Assembly: GCF_011806455.1 (NCBI RefSeq)
Contig: NZ_JAATOT010000003.1
Location: forward strand, 186,001-250,000
Length of the DNA stretch: 64,000 nucleotides
Reading direction: 5' to 3'
From: Celeribacter sp. HF31
Lineage (GTDB): Bacteria; Pseudomonadota; Alphaproteobacteria; Rhodobacterales; Rhodobacteraceae
The position numbers and the translations under genes were made by a program. The notes beneath the pieces were generated by a model. It worked only from the letters and a program-made list of their open reading frames with translations. It did no database searches and had not been told where the DNA came from. Below, one piece after another: positions 1-8,820 of the stretch; position 1 is the stretch's first letter, and each line of letters starts with the position of its first letter.

Positions 1-1
1 T

Positions 2-499
2 GGCCTTGGTGTGAACCTCTTCGACGAGATGCGCTATGACCGTCAGGGCAATGAAATCCCCGATTTCGTCCTGAACAAACCGCAATATCGCGACACGCAA
101 ATTCTTGTGGCGGGCGACAACTTTGGTTGTGGCTCCTCGCGTGAACACGCGCCGTGGGCGATTGCGGATTTCGGCATCAAATGCGTGATCTCCACGTCGT
201 TTGCCGACATTTTCTACAACAACTGCTTCAAGAACGGCATCCTGCCGATCGTGATGCCGCAAGAGGTTGTGGATGTGTTGATGAAGGACGCCGAGAAAGG
301 CTCGAACGCCCGTATGGTCGTCGATCTGGAGGCCCAGACCGTGACCACCTCGGACGGCGAAAGCTTCCCGTTCGAAGTGGATGCGTTCAAGAAACACTGC
401 CTGCTCGAAGGTCTCGACGACATCGGCCTGACCATGGCGCATGTCAAAGACATCGACGCCTTTGAAGGCAAGATGGCACAGGAACGTCCCTGGGTCTGA
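2..499 (+). CDS. leuD: 3-isopropylmalate dehydratase small subunit (5' end missing)
   Basis: LeuD is the small subunit of isopropylmalate isomerase, which converts 2-isopropylmalate to 3-isopropylmalate in leucine biosynthesis. The visible part, about 166 codons, contains the family signature [17 protein letters not shown] followed by [17 protein letters not shown]. The reading frame is open to the window edge, so the GTG at 11 is internal and the first few tens of residues lie outside. leuC would be expected upstream. A terminator-like hairpin follows the stop. leuB is about 5 kb downstream on the same strand. Confidence 0.96.
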   Translation, partial: GLGVNLFDEMRYDRQGNEIPDFVLNKPQYRDTQILVAGDNFGCGSSREHAPWAIADFGIKCVISTSFADIFYNNCFKNGILPIVMPQEVVDVLMKDAEKGSNARMVVDLEAQTVTTSDGESFPFEVDAFKKHCLLEGLDDIGLTMAHVKDIDAFEGKMAQERPWV

Positions 500-528
500 G
501 CCTTGCCTGATCACGCAAAAATTGAAAT

Positions 529-557
529 GGCGCGCCGCGTGCGCGCCGTTTTATTTT
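529..557 (+). terminator. Rho-independent terminator after leuD
   Basis: A perfect 7-bp stem GGCGCGC/GCGCGCC with a 5-nt loop is followed by GTTTTATTTT. It lies 30 bp after the leuD stop, so it probably ends the leuCD transcript. Confidence 0.75.
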
Positions 558-603
558 GGCCATAAGCACTTATATCTAGCCTGTACCGCAGAAGGAGAGC
601 ATC

Positions 604-1122
604 ATGCCGAACTGGAAAACATGGGTCGCGATTGGCGTTTTGACCTTCATCTTCGGCCTTCTGGCGCTCGGCAATGCGGTTGCGACCTCGCTTGCGATCA
701 CCGTTTTGCTCGGCACGTTGTTTATCCTCGCGGGCGCGGCCAAGCTTTGGGCCGGGTTTTCGGGCCTCGATCATGAGAACCGCGTATTTTCAATGATCTG
801 GGGTCTGATCAGCCTGATGATCGGCATCAGTTTCGTGGCCAATCCGATGGACGGCACGGTCTCTCTGACCCTCGTCATCACGTTCTTCCTGCTGATCTCC
901 GGGGTGGTCCGGCTTTTGATGTCCTGGCGGATGCGGGAAAGTCGGCTGTTTTGGATGCTCTTGCTGTCGGGCGCCGTGACGGTGCTTTTGGGCGGCTATA
1001 TCCTTGGGAATTTCGCCGCGATTTCGCTGTCGCTTTTGGGGCTGCTTCTGGGAATTGAGCTTTTGGTCGATGGCGCGGCTTTGGTCGGATTTGGTCTTTT
1101 CCTGCGCAAGTTCCGGTCGTGA
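604..1122 (+). CDS. HdeD-family membrane protein
   Basis: A 172-residue protein made almost entirely of short hydrophobic helices (about six membrane segments), with the repeated small-residue pattern of the HdeD/DUF308 family. Family members include the E. coli acid-resistance membrane protein HdeD, whose biochemical role is poorly defined. The ATG follows the purine-rich stretch AGAAGGAGAGC, a strong ribosome binding site. It stands alone between the leuD terminator and a convergent small gene. Family assignment is fairly secure; a role in acid stress is inference. Confidence 0.8.
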   Translation: MPNWKTWVAIGVLTFIFGLLALGNAVATSLAITVLLGTLFILAGAAKLWAGFSGLDHENRVFSMIWGLISLMIGISFVANPMDGTVSLTLVITFFLLISGVVRLLMSWRMRESRLFWMLLLSGAVTVLLGGYILGNFAAISLSLLGLLLGIELLVDGAALVGFGLFLRKFRS

Positions 1123-1162
1123 TGAAAACGGCGACCCATCCGGGCCGCCGCATCCGTGGTCC

Positions 1163-1402
1163 TTATTCCATAGTCGGGAGCAGGCCGTCCGTCTGGGCGG
1201 TTGCCAGGTCTTCGATGGTCAGCTCGCCATCGCCATCGGCATCAATCGCGGCAAAGGCATCGTCCGTCAGGTTGGGATAGACCATCAGCATCTCCTCCAT
1301 CGAGTAGGTGCCATTCCCGTCCGAATCCATCAGCGTGCCCTGAGCGAAAGCCGGAGCGGCCATGAGGGTCAGTGCACCAAGGGTCAAAGCAATCGGTTTC
1401 AT
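1163..1402 (-). CDS. Small exported EF-hand calcium-binding protein
   Basis: A 79-residue protein with a signal peptide (MKPIALTLGALTLMAAPAFA, likely cut after residue 20) and two EF-hand loops: residues 26-37 (DSDGNGTYSMEE) and 54-65 (DADGDGELTIED). Both loops have Asp at positions 1, 3 and 5 or equivalents and an acidic residue at 12. It is probably a periplasmic calcium-binding protein. AGGAAC precedes the ATG. It runs convergent to the HdeD-like gene. The partner is unknown. Confidence 0.85.
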   Translation of the reverse strand: MKPIALTLGALTLMAAPAFAQGTLMDSDGNGTYSMEEMLMVYPNLTDDAFAAIDADGDGELTIEDLATAQTDGLLPTME

Positions 1403-1635
1403 GTCATAGTTCCTTTCGGTTTTGCTGTGCCCGTATCGGGCTATTCAGAACGACCGTGGGCCGTTGACCCGAGAGATACGCCCAAAATGAAACACCGCAA
1501 GGCACTGAAAATATTGCAAAGATCTTGCGCATAGCCCCGCCATACAACTGCGGAATGTCGCGCATTTTTGGGCGGATTGCGGCACATAGGCGGGTTTTGA
1601 AGCCGAAAATCGGCGGCAAGACGCCAGAAGTACAA

Positions 1636-1656
1636 AGAGGGGCCCATGGCCCCCCT
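1636..1656 (-). terminator. Terminator of the atoDA operon
   Basis: GGGGCC and GGCCCC (1639-1644 and 1648-1653) form a tight hairpin with a CAT loop. On the minus strand it is followed by TCTTTG, about 30 bp past the atoA stop. The remaining sequence between 1403 and 1635 shows no gene. Confidence 0.6.
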
Positions 1657-1684
1657 TGATCCGTTCGCAAGTGTGCCTGTCGCG

Positions 1685-2341
1685 TCAACAGCCGATCTGC
1701 ATCTCCGGCACGTCAGTCCCGTGAATAAGCTTGGCCTCCGTCATCTCAAGGATCACGTCGAGCGGCACATTGGGCGCGCGTTCAATGAGATGCAGCCCAT
1801 CATCTTCGGGTTTCAAAACGGCCAGTTCCGTGACGATCAAATCGACCCGTCGTTGCGACGTCAGCGGCAGGGTACATTCCGGCACGATCTTGGGCGCGCC
1901 TTTCGCCGTGTGCTGCATCGCGATGATCACCTTTTTTGCGCCGGTGACCAGATCCATCGCGCCGCCCATGCCGGGGGTGTAATGACCGGGGATCATCCAA
2001 TTCGCCAGATGCCCTTTTTCATCGACCTGAAGCGCGCCCAGCACCGTCAGATCAAGATGCCCGCCGCGGATCAGCCCAAAGGAAAAGGCCGAGTCGATGG
2101 TCGACGCCCCCGGCACGAAAGACACGAACCGTCCCCCCGCATCGGTGAGGTGGCGGTCCGTCATACCCTCGGGCGGGCGATGCCCCATGCCCACGGCGCC
2201 ATTTTCGGCCTGAAAGAACACGCCCATGTCTTCGTCGAGATAATCCGATACCAAAGTCGGGATGCCGATGCCGAGATTCACAAGGCTCCGGGGGGTAATT
2301 TCCTGCGCCACACGACGCGCAATGAGGATTTTCGGGTCCAT
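1685..2341 (-). CDS. atoA: 3-oxoacid/acetate CoA-transferase subunit B
   Basis: Subunit beta of a two-subunit CoA-transferase that moves CoA between acyl-CoA and acetoacetate or a related 3-oxoacid. The 218-residue product carries the class I signature with the catalytic glutamate in QAENGAVGMG (Glu46), the residue that forms the glutamyl-CoA thioester in this family. The start ATG at 2341 gives the family's normal length and lies 11 bp after the atoD stop, so the two are co-translated. The exact acyl substrate (acetoacetate, 3-oxoadipate, butyrate) cannot be told from sequence. Confidence 0.92.
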   Translation of the reverse strand: MDPKILIARRVAQEITPRSLVNLGIGIPTLVSDYLDEDMGVFFQAENGAVGMGHRPPEGMTDRHLTDAGGRFVSFVPGASTIDSAFSFGLIRGGHLDLTVLGALQVDEKGHLANWMIPGHYTPGMGGAMDLVTGAKKVIIAMQHTAKGAPKIVPECTLPLTSQRRVDLIVTELAVLKPEDDGLHLIERAPNVPLDVILEMTEAKLIHGTDVPEMQIGC

Positions 2342-2352
2342 GATTGTCGCTC

Positions 2353-3006
2353 CTATGCCGAGGTCTTGATGACGTGATCCACGAGCACGCCGGGAGTTTT
2401 GACCAGATCGGGCGGAATCATCCCGACAGGCACGATCTCTTCGGGTTCGCAGATCACCGTTTTGCCCGCGAGCGCCATGATCGGATTGAAATTCGTGGCG
2501 GTGAGCATGTAGGCGAGATTGCCGACATAATCGCAACTCCGCGCCGCGATCAGAGCGAAATCGGCCGTGAGCGGTTTTTCCAGCAGGAAGGATTTGCCAT
2601 CGACCTCGATGATCTCCTTGCCCTCTGCGACCTTTGTGCCCACGCCCGTCGGCGTCAAAATCCCACCAAGCCCGACACCCGCCGCACGGATGCGTTCGAC
2701 CAGCGTGCCCTGCGGCACCAGTTCCACCTCCAACGCGCCCGAGGCGAATTGCGCCTGCACGATGGTGTTGAGGCCCATATGGCTACAAATCAGTTTGCGC
2801 ACGCATTTCGCGGCAAAGAGCGGACCGGGACCAGTCGTGTCGCGCGCCGTGTCATTGGAAATCAGCGTGAGGTCCTTTTTGCCTGCCTCCGCCAGCGCAT
2901 GGACGATCCCATCCGGGACGCCGACGCCCATGAAGCCCGATAACATGACGGTGGCGCCATCCGGGATAAGATCGACCGCTTCATCGATTGATATGGCCAG
3001 ATGCAT
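2353..3006 (-). CDS. atoD: 3-oxoacid/acetate CoA-transferase subunit A
   Basis: Subunit alpha of the same CoA-transferase, 217 residues, with the conserved GFMGVGVPDGIVHAL segment near the N-terminus and the PTGVGT and GNLAY motifs of the AtoD/PcaI family. A strong GGAGGAG sits 5 nt before the ATG. It is the first gene of a two-gene operon. The upstream region carries two unusual inverted repeats that could be regulatory sites. Short-chain fatty acid, ketone-body or PHB metabolism is the likely context. Confidence 0.93.
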   Translation of the reverse strand: MHLAISIDEAVDLIPDGATVMLSGFMGVGVPDGIVHALAEAGKKDLTLISNDTARDTTGPGPLFAAKCVRKLICSHMGLNTIVQAQFASGALEVELVPQGTLVERIRAAGVGLGGILTPTGVGTKVAEGKEIIEVDGKSFLLEKPLTADFALIAARSCDYVGNLAYMLTATNFNPIMALAGKTVICEPEEIVPVGMIPPDLVKTPGVLVDHVIKTSA

Positions 3007-3047
3007 GACTTCTCCTCCAAGGCTTGCTCTGTTGCCGGGGAGGTAAA

Positions 3048-3090
3048 GCGTTTCGACTTTAACTTGATCTATCCCATAAAGTCGAAACGC
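3048..3090. promoter_or_regulatory. Perfect 14-bp inverted repeat upstream of atoD
   Basis: GCGTTTCGACTTTA (3048-3061) and its exact reverse complement (3077-3090) are separated by 15 bp. It lies 40-85 bp upstream of the atoD start. With no U-tract on either side it looks more like an operator or RNA structure than a terminator. Confidence 0.6.
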
Positions 3091-3114
3091 ACGCTCCGCC
3101 TCGACGTTGCACTG

Positions 3115-3154
3115 CGTTTCTGCTCACACCCGGTTTCAGGTTTAAGCAGAAACG
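3115..3154. promoter_or_regulatory. Second inverted repeat upstream of atoD
   Basis: CGTTTCTGCT (3115-3124) and AGCAGAAACG (3145-3154) are perfect complements 20 bp apart. The arm shares CGTTTC with the neighbouring 14-bp repeat. On the plus strand it is followed by TTTTAATC. Confidence 0.5.
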
Positions 3155-3392
3155 TTTTAATCACGAAACCGTGAGCATTTCCATGCTTTGGGTCAAGAAC
3201 CTGGGCAAGGCCTCTGTTTCACGAAGGCGGGAGGTCTGCGGGAAAGTGCCCTAGATATGGTAGCCCGCCCCGAATGCGCCACAAGCGCAGTCCACAATGA
3301 TGCAAAATCGCACCGCTTTGTCCACGAAACCGCCCAAATTCAGCAGTTAACCTTAACCATTCCTTGCTGGCAGATACGAAAGAAGGCAAAAG

Positions 3393-4328
3393 TTGGGCAA
3401 GATTGAGGCAATCCGTCATAATTGGCGGGATCAAAATGGGACAAGAGCGCGGCGTCGTATCGCACTCAACCAGTTTGAAGGGAAATGGGCAGTGGTTCAT
3501 CGCGTGCTGGGAGCACTTTTGCGTGCAGTCTTGGTGGTCGTTCTGATCATCATGCCGTCCATGCTATTGCCGAACGTGTCCAACGATGCCGCACAGGTCG
3601 TGGCCCTCGTCGCCTTTTTCGGCGCAGCTCTGACCTTTTTCGAATATGTCTCCGCCTATCCGGGCCTCGTGGAATTCCGGGACGCGCCACCGTTCAACCG
3701 GGTGCGCTTCACCTCGCTTTTCATGACCATCGTGCTGCTTTCCCTGATCGCACGCGGCACCGACAGCCCCACCATCGTCACCGAATTCGTCACCGCCATC
3801 GGCGCGTTGATCGGCTATGTGCTCGACTTCCCCTATTCGCCCGTGCGCCTGATGATCCTCGCGATGCCGGAAGGCAGCTCCGCGCAAGAACTTGAACTCA
3901 TGCGCGAAGCGGCCGGGATGAGCTATCTGATTTCGCTTTTGGCGCTGTCGATTTTCCTGATTGCGCTGCGGGTCGGACATTGGCCGTCTCGGTCCGGGTC
4001 CTTCAATGTCTGGATCAACCTGCCGACTTTTGACCCGACCGCAGGAGGCGACGTTGTCGAGCGGCTGAAACGTGACGCGCGATTCAACATCGTGGTCGGG
4101 TTTTTGTTGCCCTTCCTCATCCCTGCGGTGTTAAAATCGGCCTCAAGCCTCTTTGGGGGCCTCGGCGTCACCACCGACCAATCCATGATCTGGGCCGTTG
4201 CAGCATGGGCATTCCTGCCGTCATCTCTTTTCATGCGGGGCATCGCCATGGGGCGGATCGCCTCGATGATTGCGGAAAAACGTCGCCAGACCTACGCCCG
4301 CGTCGATCTCGATCATCTGCCGGCGTGA
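3393..4328 (+). CDS. Conserved multi-pass membrane protein, function unknown
   Basis: A 311-residue protein with about six to seven predicted membrane segments: roughly residues 38-60, 65-85, 108-125, 130-150, 175-195, and two near 230-285. It has a basic cytoplasmic-type N-terminus and a basic C-terminus. The start shown is a TTG; a downstream start is possible because the first 35 residues are not hydrophobic. Its stop overlaps the GTG start of the next gene (GTGA), so the two are translationally coupled. I do not recognise a functional family. Confidence 0.65.
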   Translation: MGKIEAIRHNWRDQNGTRARRRIALNQFEGKWAVVHRVLGALLRAVLVVVLIIMPSMLLPNVSNDAAQVVALVAFFGAALTFFEYVSAYPGLVEFRDAPPFNRVRFTSLFMTIVLLSLIARGTDSPTIVTEFVTAIGALIGYVLDFPYSPVRLMILAMPEGSSAQELELMREAAGMSYLISLLALSIFLIALRVGHWPSRSGSFNVWINLPTFDPTAGGDVVERLKRDARFNIVVGFLLPFLIPAVLKSASSLFGGLGVTTDQSMIWAVAAWAFLPSSLFMRGIAMGRIASMIAEKRRQTYARVDLDHLPA

Positions 4329-5368
4329 TCCGACTCGCCATTCTCATTCTCTGCCTGTTGCCCGTCTCTTTGGCCGCTGAAGCACCTCTGCGTGTGGCCA
4401 CATGGACGGTCGAGTTGACGCGCAAAGGCCCGGGGTTGTTGCTTCGCGACATCTTGGACGGCGACGATCCGCAAGTGCTCGCCGCAATCCAGCACATCGA
4501 CGCGCTCTCACCGGATGTGCTTTTGCTCACCAGTTTCGACACCGATCTCGACGGTCATGCGCTCAGGGCTTTGGCAGGACAACTTGGCTATCCCTATCAT
4601 TTCACGCGGCTCGGCAATTCGGGTCGGCCGACCGGCCGCGACCTCGACAAGGACGGGCGTTTGGGTGAACCCGAGGATGCCCAGTCTTACGGCGAGTTCA
4701 CCGGCCAAGGCGGTCTGGCGCTCCTGTCGCGCTTGCCGATCATGACCGAGGACATCCGGGATTTCTCCGAAATATTGTGGCGGGATCTGCCCGACCCGTC
4801 TCTGCCGGAGGGGTATTTCGATGCTGAGGATGTGGACGTGCTGCGCCTGTCCTCGCATGCCCATTGGGATGTCCCTGTGCTTTGGAATGACGCCCCCTTG
4901 CACCTCTTTGCCTACGCCGCCACCTCGCCGGTGTTCGACGGTGATGAGGATCGCAACGGGCGCCGCAATGCGGATGAGACGCGGTTCTGGTCGCTCTACC
5001 TCGATGACGCCCTGCCGGTTCCGCCGCCCGAAGGCGCGTTCATTCTCTTAGGTGACAGCAATCTCGATCCCGTGGACGGCGACGGACGGCGCGAGGTGAT
5101 GCAAGAGCTGCTCTCAGACCCGCGCTTTCAGGACACAAAGCCCCGCTCTGACAACGGACCAGAGGCCAATCCCGACCACCTCGGCGATCCTGCTTTGGAC
5201 ACCGCCGACTGGACAGACCCTCTGCCCGGCAACCTGCGTGTGGACTATGTTTTGCCCTCTTCAGAGCTGACGATCATCGACGCCGGTGTCGCATGGTCCC
5301 AAGCGGAGTTGAAAGAAAACGACTTTCGCCACGGGCTTGTCTGGGTTGATATCGCTCCCATTCCTTGA
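4325..5368 (+). CDS. Exported endonuclease/exonuclease/phosphatase-fold protein
   Basis: A 347-residue protein with a hydrophobic export signal ([19 protein letters not shown]) and the DNase I-like fold motifs: RVATWTVEL near the start, [11 protein letters not shown] in the middle, GDSNLDP (about residues 243-249) and RVDYVLPS plus a final RHGLVWVDI. These are the metal-binding Asp/Asn and catalytic His positions of the EEP superfamily. Two acidic calcium-loop-like stretches ([13 protein letters not shown] and [12 protein letters not shown]) occur as insertions. The GTG start is chosen because it gives the signal peptide and overlaps the upstream stop. The substrate may be nucleic acid, a phospholipid or a sugar phosphate; it cannot be told here. 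Confidence 0.8.
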   Translation: MIRLAILILCLLPVSLAAEAPLRVATWTVELTRKGPGLLLRDILDGDDPQVLAAIQHIDALSPDVLLLTSFDTDLDGHALRALAGQLGYPYHFTRLGNSGRPTGRDLDKDGRLGEPEDAQSYGEFTGQGGLALLSRLPIMTEDIRDFSEILWRDLPDPSLPEGYFDAEDVDVLRLSSHAHWDVPVLWNDAPLHLFAYAATSPVFDGDEDRNGRRNADETRFWSLYLDDALPVPPPEGAFILLGDSNLDPVDGDGRREVMQELLSDPRFQDTKPRSDNGPEANPDHLGDPALDTADWTDPLPGNLRVDYVLPSSELTIIDAGVAWSQAELKENDFRHGLVWVDIAPIP

Positions 5369-5430
5369 CGAGGCGGCAAGCAGTCGTTACGCCGCTTTCA
5401 ACCTTAAAAAACCAAGGACTGGACGCGACC

Positions 5431-6534
5431 ATGAGCACGCCTTCTCTTCTCATTCTCCCCGGTGACGGCATTGGCCCCGAAGTGATGGCCGAAGTCATCC
5501 GGATCATCGATTGGTTCGGCGACAAGCGTGGCCTGAAATTCGATGTGACCATGGATCTCGTGGGGGGTGCAGCCTATGACAAACATGGTGTTCCGCTCGC
5601 GGATGAGACCATGGCGAAGGCGCAAGAGGTCGATGCCGTTCTCCTCGGTGCCGTGGGTGGTCCGAAATACGACGTGCTTGATTTCTCCGTGAAACCGGAA
5701 CGCGGCCTGTTGCGTCTGCGCAAGGAAATGGATCTGTTCGCCAACCTGCGTCCGGCGCAGTGCTTTGACGCGCTGGCCGATTTCTCCTCGCTTAAAAAAG
5801 ACATCGTCGCCGGTCTCGACATCATGATCGTGCGTGAGCTGACCTCCGGCGTCTATTTCGGTGAGCCGCGCGGCATCACCACCGTCGACGGCGAGCGCAT
5901 CGGCATCAACACCCAGCGTTACACCGAGTCCGAGATCCGTCGCGTCGCCATCGCCGCCTTTGAGCTGGCCATGAAGCGCAACAAGAAGCTCTGTTCGATG
6001 GAAAAGGCCAACGTGATGGAGGCCGGCATCCTGTGGCGCGATGTGGTCACCGAAGTCTCCGCCGATTACCCCGAGGTCGAGCTGTCGCACATGTATGCCG
6101 ACAACGGCGCGATGCAGCTGGTTCGTGCGCCGAAGCAGTTCGACGTGATCGTGACCGACAACCTCTTCGGTGACATCCTCTCCGACTGTGCCGCGATGCT
6201 CACCGGGTCTTTGGGCATGCTGCCCTCCGCCTCCCTCGGCGCGCCGATGGAAAATGGTCGTCCGAAAGCCATGTATGAGCCGGTGCACGGCTCCGCGCCG
6301 GACATCGCGGGTCAAGGCAAGGCGAACCCGATCGCCTGCATCCTGTCCTTCGCCATGGCGCTGCGCTACTCCTTCAACGAAGGGGATGAGGCGACCCGTC
6401 TCGAGCAAGCGATTGAGAAAGTGCTCGCCGATGGCGTCCGCACCGGCGATCTTTTGGCGGACGAAGGTGTCACCCCGGTGTCCACCACCGGCATGGGCGA
6501 CGCGATCCTCGCCGCTCTGGACGCCTCGCTCTAA
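5431..6534 (+). CDS. leuB: 3-isopropylmalate dehydrogenase
   Basis: LeuB oxidises and decarboxylates 3-isopropylmalate to 2-oxoisocaproate with NAD+. The 367-residue product shows [10 protein letters not shown] at the N-terminus, [14 protein letters not shown], the metal-binding [10 protein letters not shown] and the NAD-binding [17 protein letters not shown]. The ATG at 5431 gives normal length and has AAGGA about 13 nt upstream; the upstream in-frame ATG at 5365 adds 22 non-conserved residues. It acts after LeuCD; leuD is about 5 kb upstream on the same strand. A strong terminator follows. Confidence 0.97.
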   Translation: MSTPSLLILPGDGIGPEVMAEVIRIIDWFGDKRGLKFDVTMDLVGGAAYDKHGVPLADETMAKAQEVDAVLLGAVGGPKYDVLDFSVKPERGLLRLRKEMDLFANLRPAQCFDALADFSSLKKDIVAGLDIMIVRELTSGVYFGEPRGITTVDGERIGINTQRYTESEIRRVAIAAFELAMKRNKKLCSMEKANVMEAGILWRDVVTEVSADYPEVELSHMYADNGAMQLVRAPKQFDVIVTDNLFGDILSDCAAMLTGSLGMLPSASLGAPMENGRPKAMYEPVHGSAPDIAGQGKANPIACILSFAMALRYSFNEGDEATRLEQAIEKVLADGVRTGDLLADEGVTPVSTTGMGDAILAALDASL

Positions 6535-6553
6535 ACTTCGCGACATCTTATGC

Positions 6554-6583
6554 AAAAGGGCGTCTCCAGCGAGGCGCCCTTTT
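6554..6583 (+). terminator. Terminator after leuB
   Basis: AAAAGGGCGTCTC pairs with GAGGCGCCCTTTT across a short CAGC loop, with one G-T pair, ending in a T run. It lies between the convergent leuB and the 6590-6901 gene and may serve both strands. Confidence 0.8.
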
Positions 6584-6589
6584 ATGTCA

Positions 6590-6901
6590 TCAGTCGAAAA
6601 TGTCGAATATATCCTCGGCCATGTCGAACAGACGATGCGCCGTGGATTTGCGTTTCTTTTTCTTCTTGCTCTTCTTCGGACGCGGCAGCTTTGCCTGAAA
6701 GTCCTTTTTCCCTTTGACAGGCTCCTGCGTCTTATGCAGCGCCTTCATCCGCGACAAGGGCGCGCCGCAAGCCGAGCATTTCAACTCGTGCCGGGTCGTG
6801 CCGCCCAGCGTCAAAACCGTTTTCGACCCACAATAGCAGCAGGTTGCGGATTTCTGTGTGTAATACATGGGCTTCACATGGGGGCGCATGCCACAGGACA
6901 C
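6590..6901 (-). CDS. Small zinc-ribbon protein with basic tail
   Basis: A 103-residue protein with two CxxC pairs (CCYCGSK and KCSACGA, about 19 residues apart) that would bind one zinc ion. A very basic central stretch (KSKKKKKRKS) and an acidic hydrophobic C-terminus (DMAEDIFDIFD) follow. A later ATG at MYYTQKS would also keep the zinc ribbon intact. I recognise the type as a conserved small protein of Rhodobacterales but know no function; nucleic-acid binding would fit the basic tail. Confidence 0.7.
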   Translation of the reverse strand: MSCGMRPHVKPMYYTQKSATCCYCGSKTVLTLGGTTRHELKCSACGAPLSRMKALHKTQEPVKGKKDFQAKLPRPKKSKKKKKRKSTAHRLFDMAEDIFDIFD

Positions 6902-6975
6902 AAGGCTTTGCCGCTCCGCCGTTGAAAGCTCTGCCCCACGTGCTACCGTGAACGGCGAAACAGACAGGACAGCGC

Positions 6976-7920
6976 ATGAATATCACCGGAGCCTTCTATG
7001 CCCTTGCCGCCTTTGCGGTCTTCTCGACCCATGACGTGGTGATCAAATTCCTGGGCGGTTCCTATGCGCCCTTCCAGATCATCTTTTTCTCGACGCTGTT
7101 CTCGTTTCCTCTGGTGATGTTCATGTTGATCCGCGACCGGACCGAGGGTCATTTGCGCCCCGTTCATCCCTGGTGGACGCTGTTTCGTACTATTGCGGCC
7201 ATGGTGAACACGGCCTCGGCCTTTTATGCCTTCTCCGTTCTGCCCCTGGCCCAGGTCTACGCGCTGATCTTTGCCACGCCTTTGATCATCACCATCCTGT
7301 CGATCCCGGTTCTGGGCGAACATGTCGGCTTTCACCGTTGGGCGGCGGTCATTGTCGGCCTGATCGGCGTCATCATCGTCTTGCGCCCCGGCGCCACCGA
7401 ATTCACGCTGGGGCATATGGCGGCGCTGTCCTGCGCAGGCTTTGGCGCCTTCGCCTCCGTCGTCGTGCGCAAAGTCGGCCGCGAGGAACGCACCGCCGTC
7501 CTCATGCTCTATCCTTTGATCGCCAATTTCGTCGTCATGGGATTGGCGATGTCCTTTTTCTACCGCCCTTTCCCTTTGATGGATTTGGGCTCTGTGGGCC
7601 TCGTGTCGCTTTTGGGCTTCACCGGCGGCGTTGTCCTGATCCTCGCCTACCGCGCCTCAGAGGCCGCCATCGTCGCGCCGATGCAATATTCCCAGATCAT
7701 CTGGGCCACGATTTTCGGCTATTTCATCTTTGGCGAAAAGGTCGACATGCCGACCATCGCAGGTGCGGGAATCATCATTCTCTCGGGCCTCTACATCGTC
7801 TTCCGGGAAGCCAGTGGCGGACATTCCGAGAATACTCCGGTGCTCAGAACCCGCTCGCGTGCCTCCTCGGCAGCCTCTTTCCGCATCTCGCCCTTTGTTC
7901 GCCGCGGAAAACTTCGCTGA
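6976..7920 (+). CDS. DMT-superfamily (EamA) transporter
   Basis: A 314-residue inner-membrane protein with ten hydrophobic segments arranged as two EamA repeats: first half to about residue 140, ending at LGVIIVLRPG-like sequence; second half from about 150 to 278, ending in GAGIIILSGLYIVFRE. The family exports or exchanges small metabolites and amino acids. It is a single gene with no partner that would reveal the substrate. The last 35 residues are a polar tail. Confidence 0.88.
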   Translation: MNITGAFYALAAFAVFSTHDVVIKFLGGSYAPFQIIFFSTLFSFPLVMFMLIRDRTEGHLRPVHPWWTLFRTIAAMVNTASAFYAFSVLPLAQVYALIFATPLIITILSIPVLGEHVGFHRWAAVIVGLIGVIIVLRPGATEFTLGHMAALSCAGFGAFASVVVRKVGREERTAVLMLYPLIANFVVMGLAMSFFYRPFPLMDLGSVGLVSLLGFTGGVVLILAYRASEAAIVAPMQYSQIIWATIFGYFIFGEKVDMPTIAGAGIIILSGLYIVFREASGGHSENTPVLRTRSRASSAASFRISPFVRRGKLR

Positions 7921-7989
7921 TATGGGTCTCAAAAGCATGAATTGGCTCTTGCCAAACCCCGCCTGTCGCTATATTCCGCCCGTCACGGT

Positions 7990-8066
7990 CGGAGCGTAGC
8001 TCAGCCTGGTAGAGCACTGTCTTCGGGAGGCAGGGGCCGGAGGTTCGAATCCTCTCGCTCCGACCA
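7990..8066 (+). tRNA. tRNA-Pro (anticodon CGG)
   Basis: The 77-nt sequence folds as a cloverleaf. The acceptor stem is CGGAGCG/CGCTCCG, the D arm starts TAGCTCAG, and the anticodon stem CTGTC/GGCAG holds loop TTCGGGA (CGG anticodon with G37, usual for proline). The T arm is GGAGG-TTCGAAT-CCTCT and the 3' ACCA is encoded. It resembles E. coli proK. Confidence 0.96.
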
Positions 8067-8438
8067 ATTTAAAACTGGGGTACGCCCCATAGTTTTGCCA
8101 CTTTGCCCCCCATAGTTCTGCCTCTGGCTCATAAAACAGGCACCTTTCCTCGACAGATGATTTCGGGGTTCAAGCATCTTATAAGCTCAACCCCTTGTGA
8201 AGCTTTTTTGCAAGTAGGGCGGGAAGCGGTGGTTCGCGGCAGCAGCATCATTCGCAAGCTGCCCATGAAAGAGCCGACAATGTCGCTACGCGTCTCATAA
8301 AGAGTACCGAGCTCAATCTATGATGTTGGCGCTTGGCTCGGTCAAATGATCTGGGCAAATTGAAAGCGGTATGGGGTCAAGCCGACCAGCTGACCTTGGG
8401 TCAATCAGTGGTTAAACTTTTTGCGCCACAGTACGGCC
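8067..8438. other. Gene-poor region downstream of tRNA-Pro
   Basis: This 372-bp region has no convincing gene. Directly after the tRNA is an imperfect hairpin (AAAACTGGGG with CCCC-AT-AGTTTT, 8071-8096), a plausible tRNA terminator. Two near-copies of CCCCATAGTTYTGCC (8085-8099 and 8108-8122) follow. No recognisable integrase remnant was seen. tRNA 3' ends are common integration sites, and the next 8 kb are accessory in character. Confidence 0.5.
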
Positions 8439-8783
8439 ATGAAAATGGAATCCGTCCATATGAATGACCGCGCGGGATTGGCGTGGATCAATTGGTTTCC
8501 CCCACTCGCCGTTTGCGCCGTGGGGCTGTTTTCGACGGCCTGGATGACGTTCTTTGCAGGTGTGGGCGTGGCCGGAGAGCCCGTCGCCCTTGTGTTTCCG
8601 CCTAATTGGGACAGGTCGAATGTGTTCTTGGGCGCGGCTTCGCTGAATGTCCACATCGTGGATGTCGATTCTAACGGAACTTTCGCCGTCGTTATCCCTC
8701 GAACCGACGACGCCTTGGACAGATTTCGAACCAGTGGCGCTCTCCTCGCCCTGAACTCTGTGGCGCGCACGCTGTGCCGATAA
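8439..8783 (+). CDS. Small membrane-anchored protein, function unknown
   Basis: A protein of about 114 residues with one or two hydrophobic segments ([29 protein letters not shown]) and the phrase VALVFPPNW, followed by a small soluble domain ending [15 protein letters not shown]. This resembles small Rhodobacterales proteins with a VFPP motif and a C-terminal Cys, whose function is unknown. Start choice among ATGs at 8439, 8445 and 8460 is uncertain; no good ribosome site is present. It ends 37 bp before the chemoreceptor gene and is likely co-transcribed with it. Confidence 0.55.
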   Translation: MKMESVHMNDRAGLAWINWFPPLAVCAVGLFSTAWMTFFAGVGVAGEPVALVFPPNWDRSNVFLGAASLNVHIVDVDSNGTFAVVIPRTDDALDRFRTSGALLALNSVARTLCR

Positions 8784-8820
8784 CACGTTGATTGGTAATC
8801 ACAAAGTAGGATCATCTCAA

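Larger units (their letters stand above)
3007..3392. other. Gene-free region between atoD and the 3393 gene
   Basis: This 386-bp stretch holds the divergent control region for atoDA and the downstream membrane-protein gene. Its notable content is two inverted repeats (3048-3090 and 3115-3154), both with CGTTTC at the outer or left arm. No ORF in it looks coding. Confidence 0.6.

Noticed and set aside
2353-3046. Plus-strand ORFs of 159 and 199 codons opposite atoD
   Set aside because: Antisense shadows of a clear CoA-transferase subunit gene.
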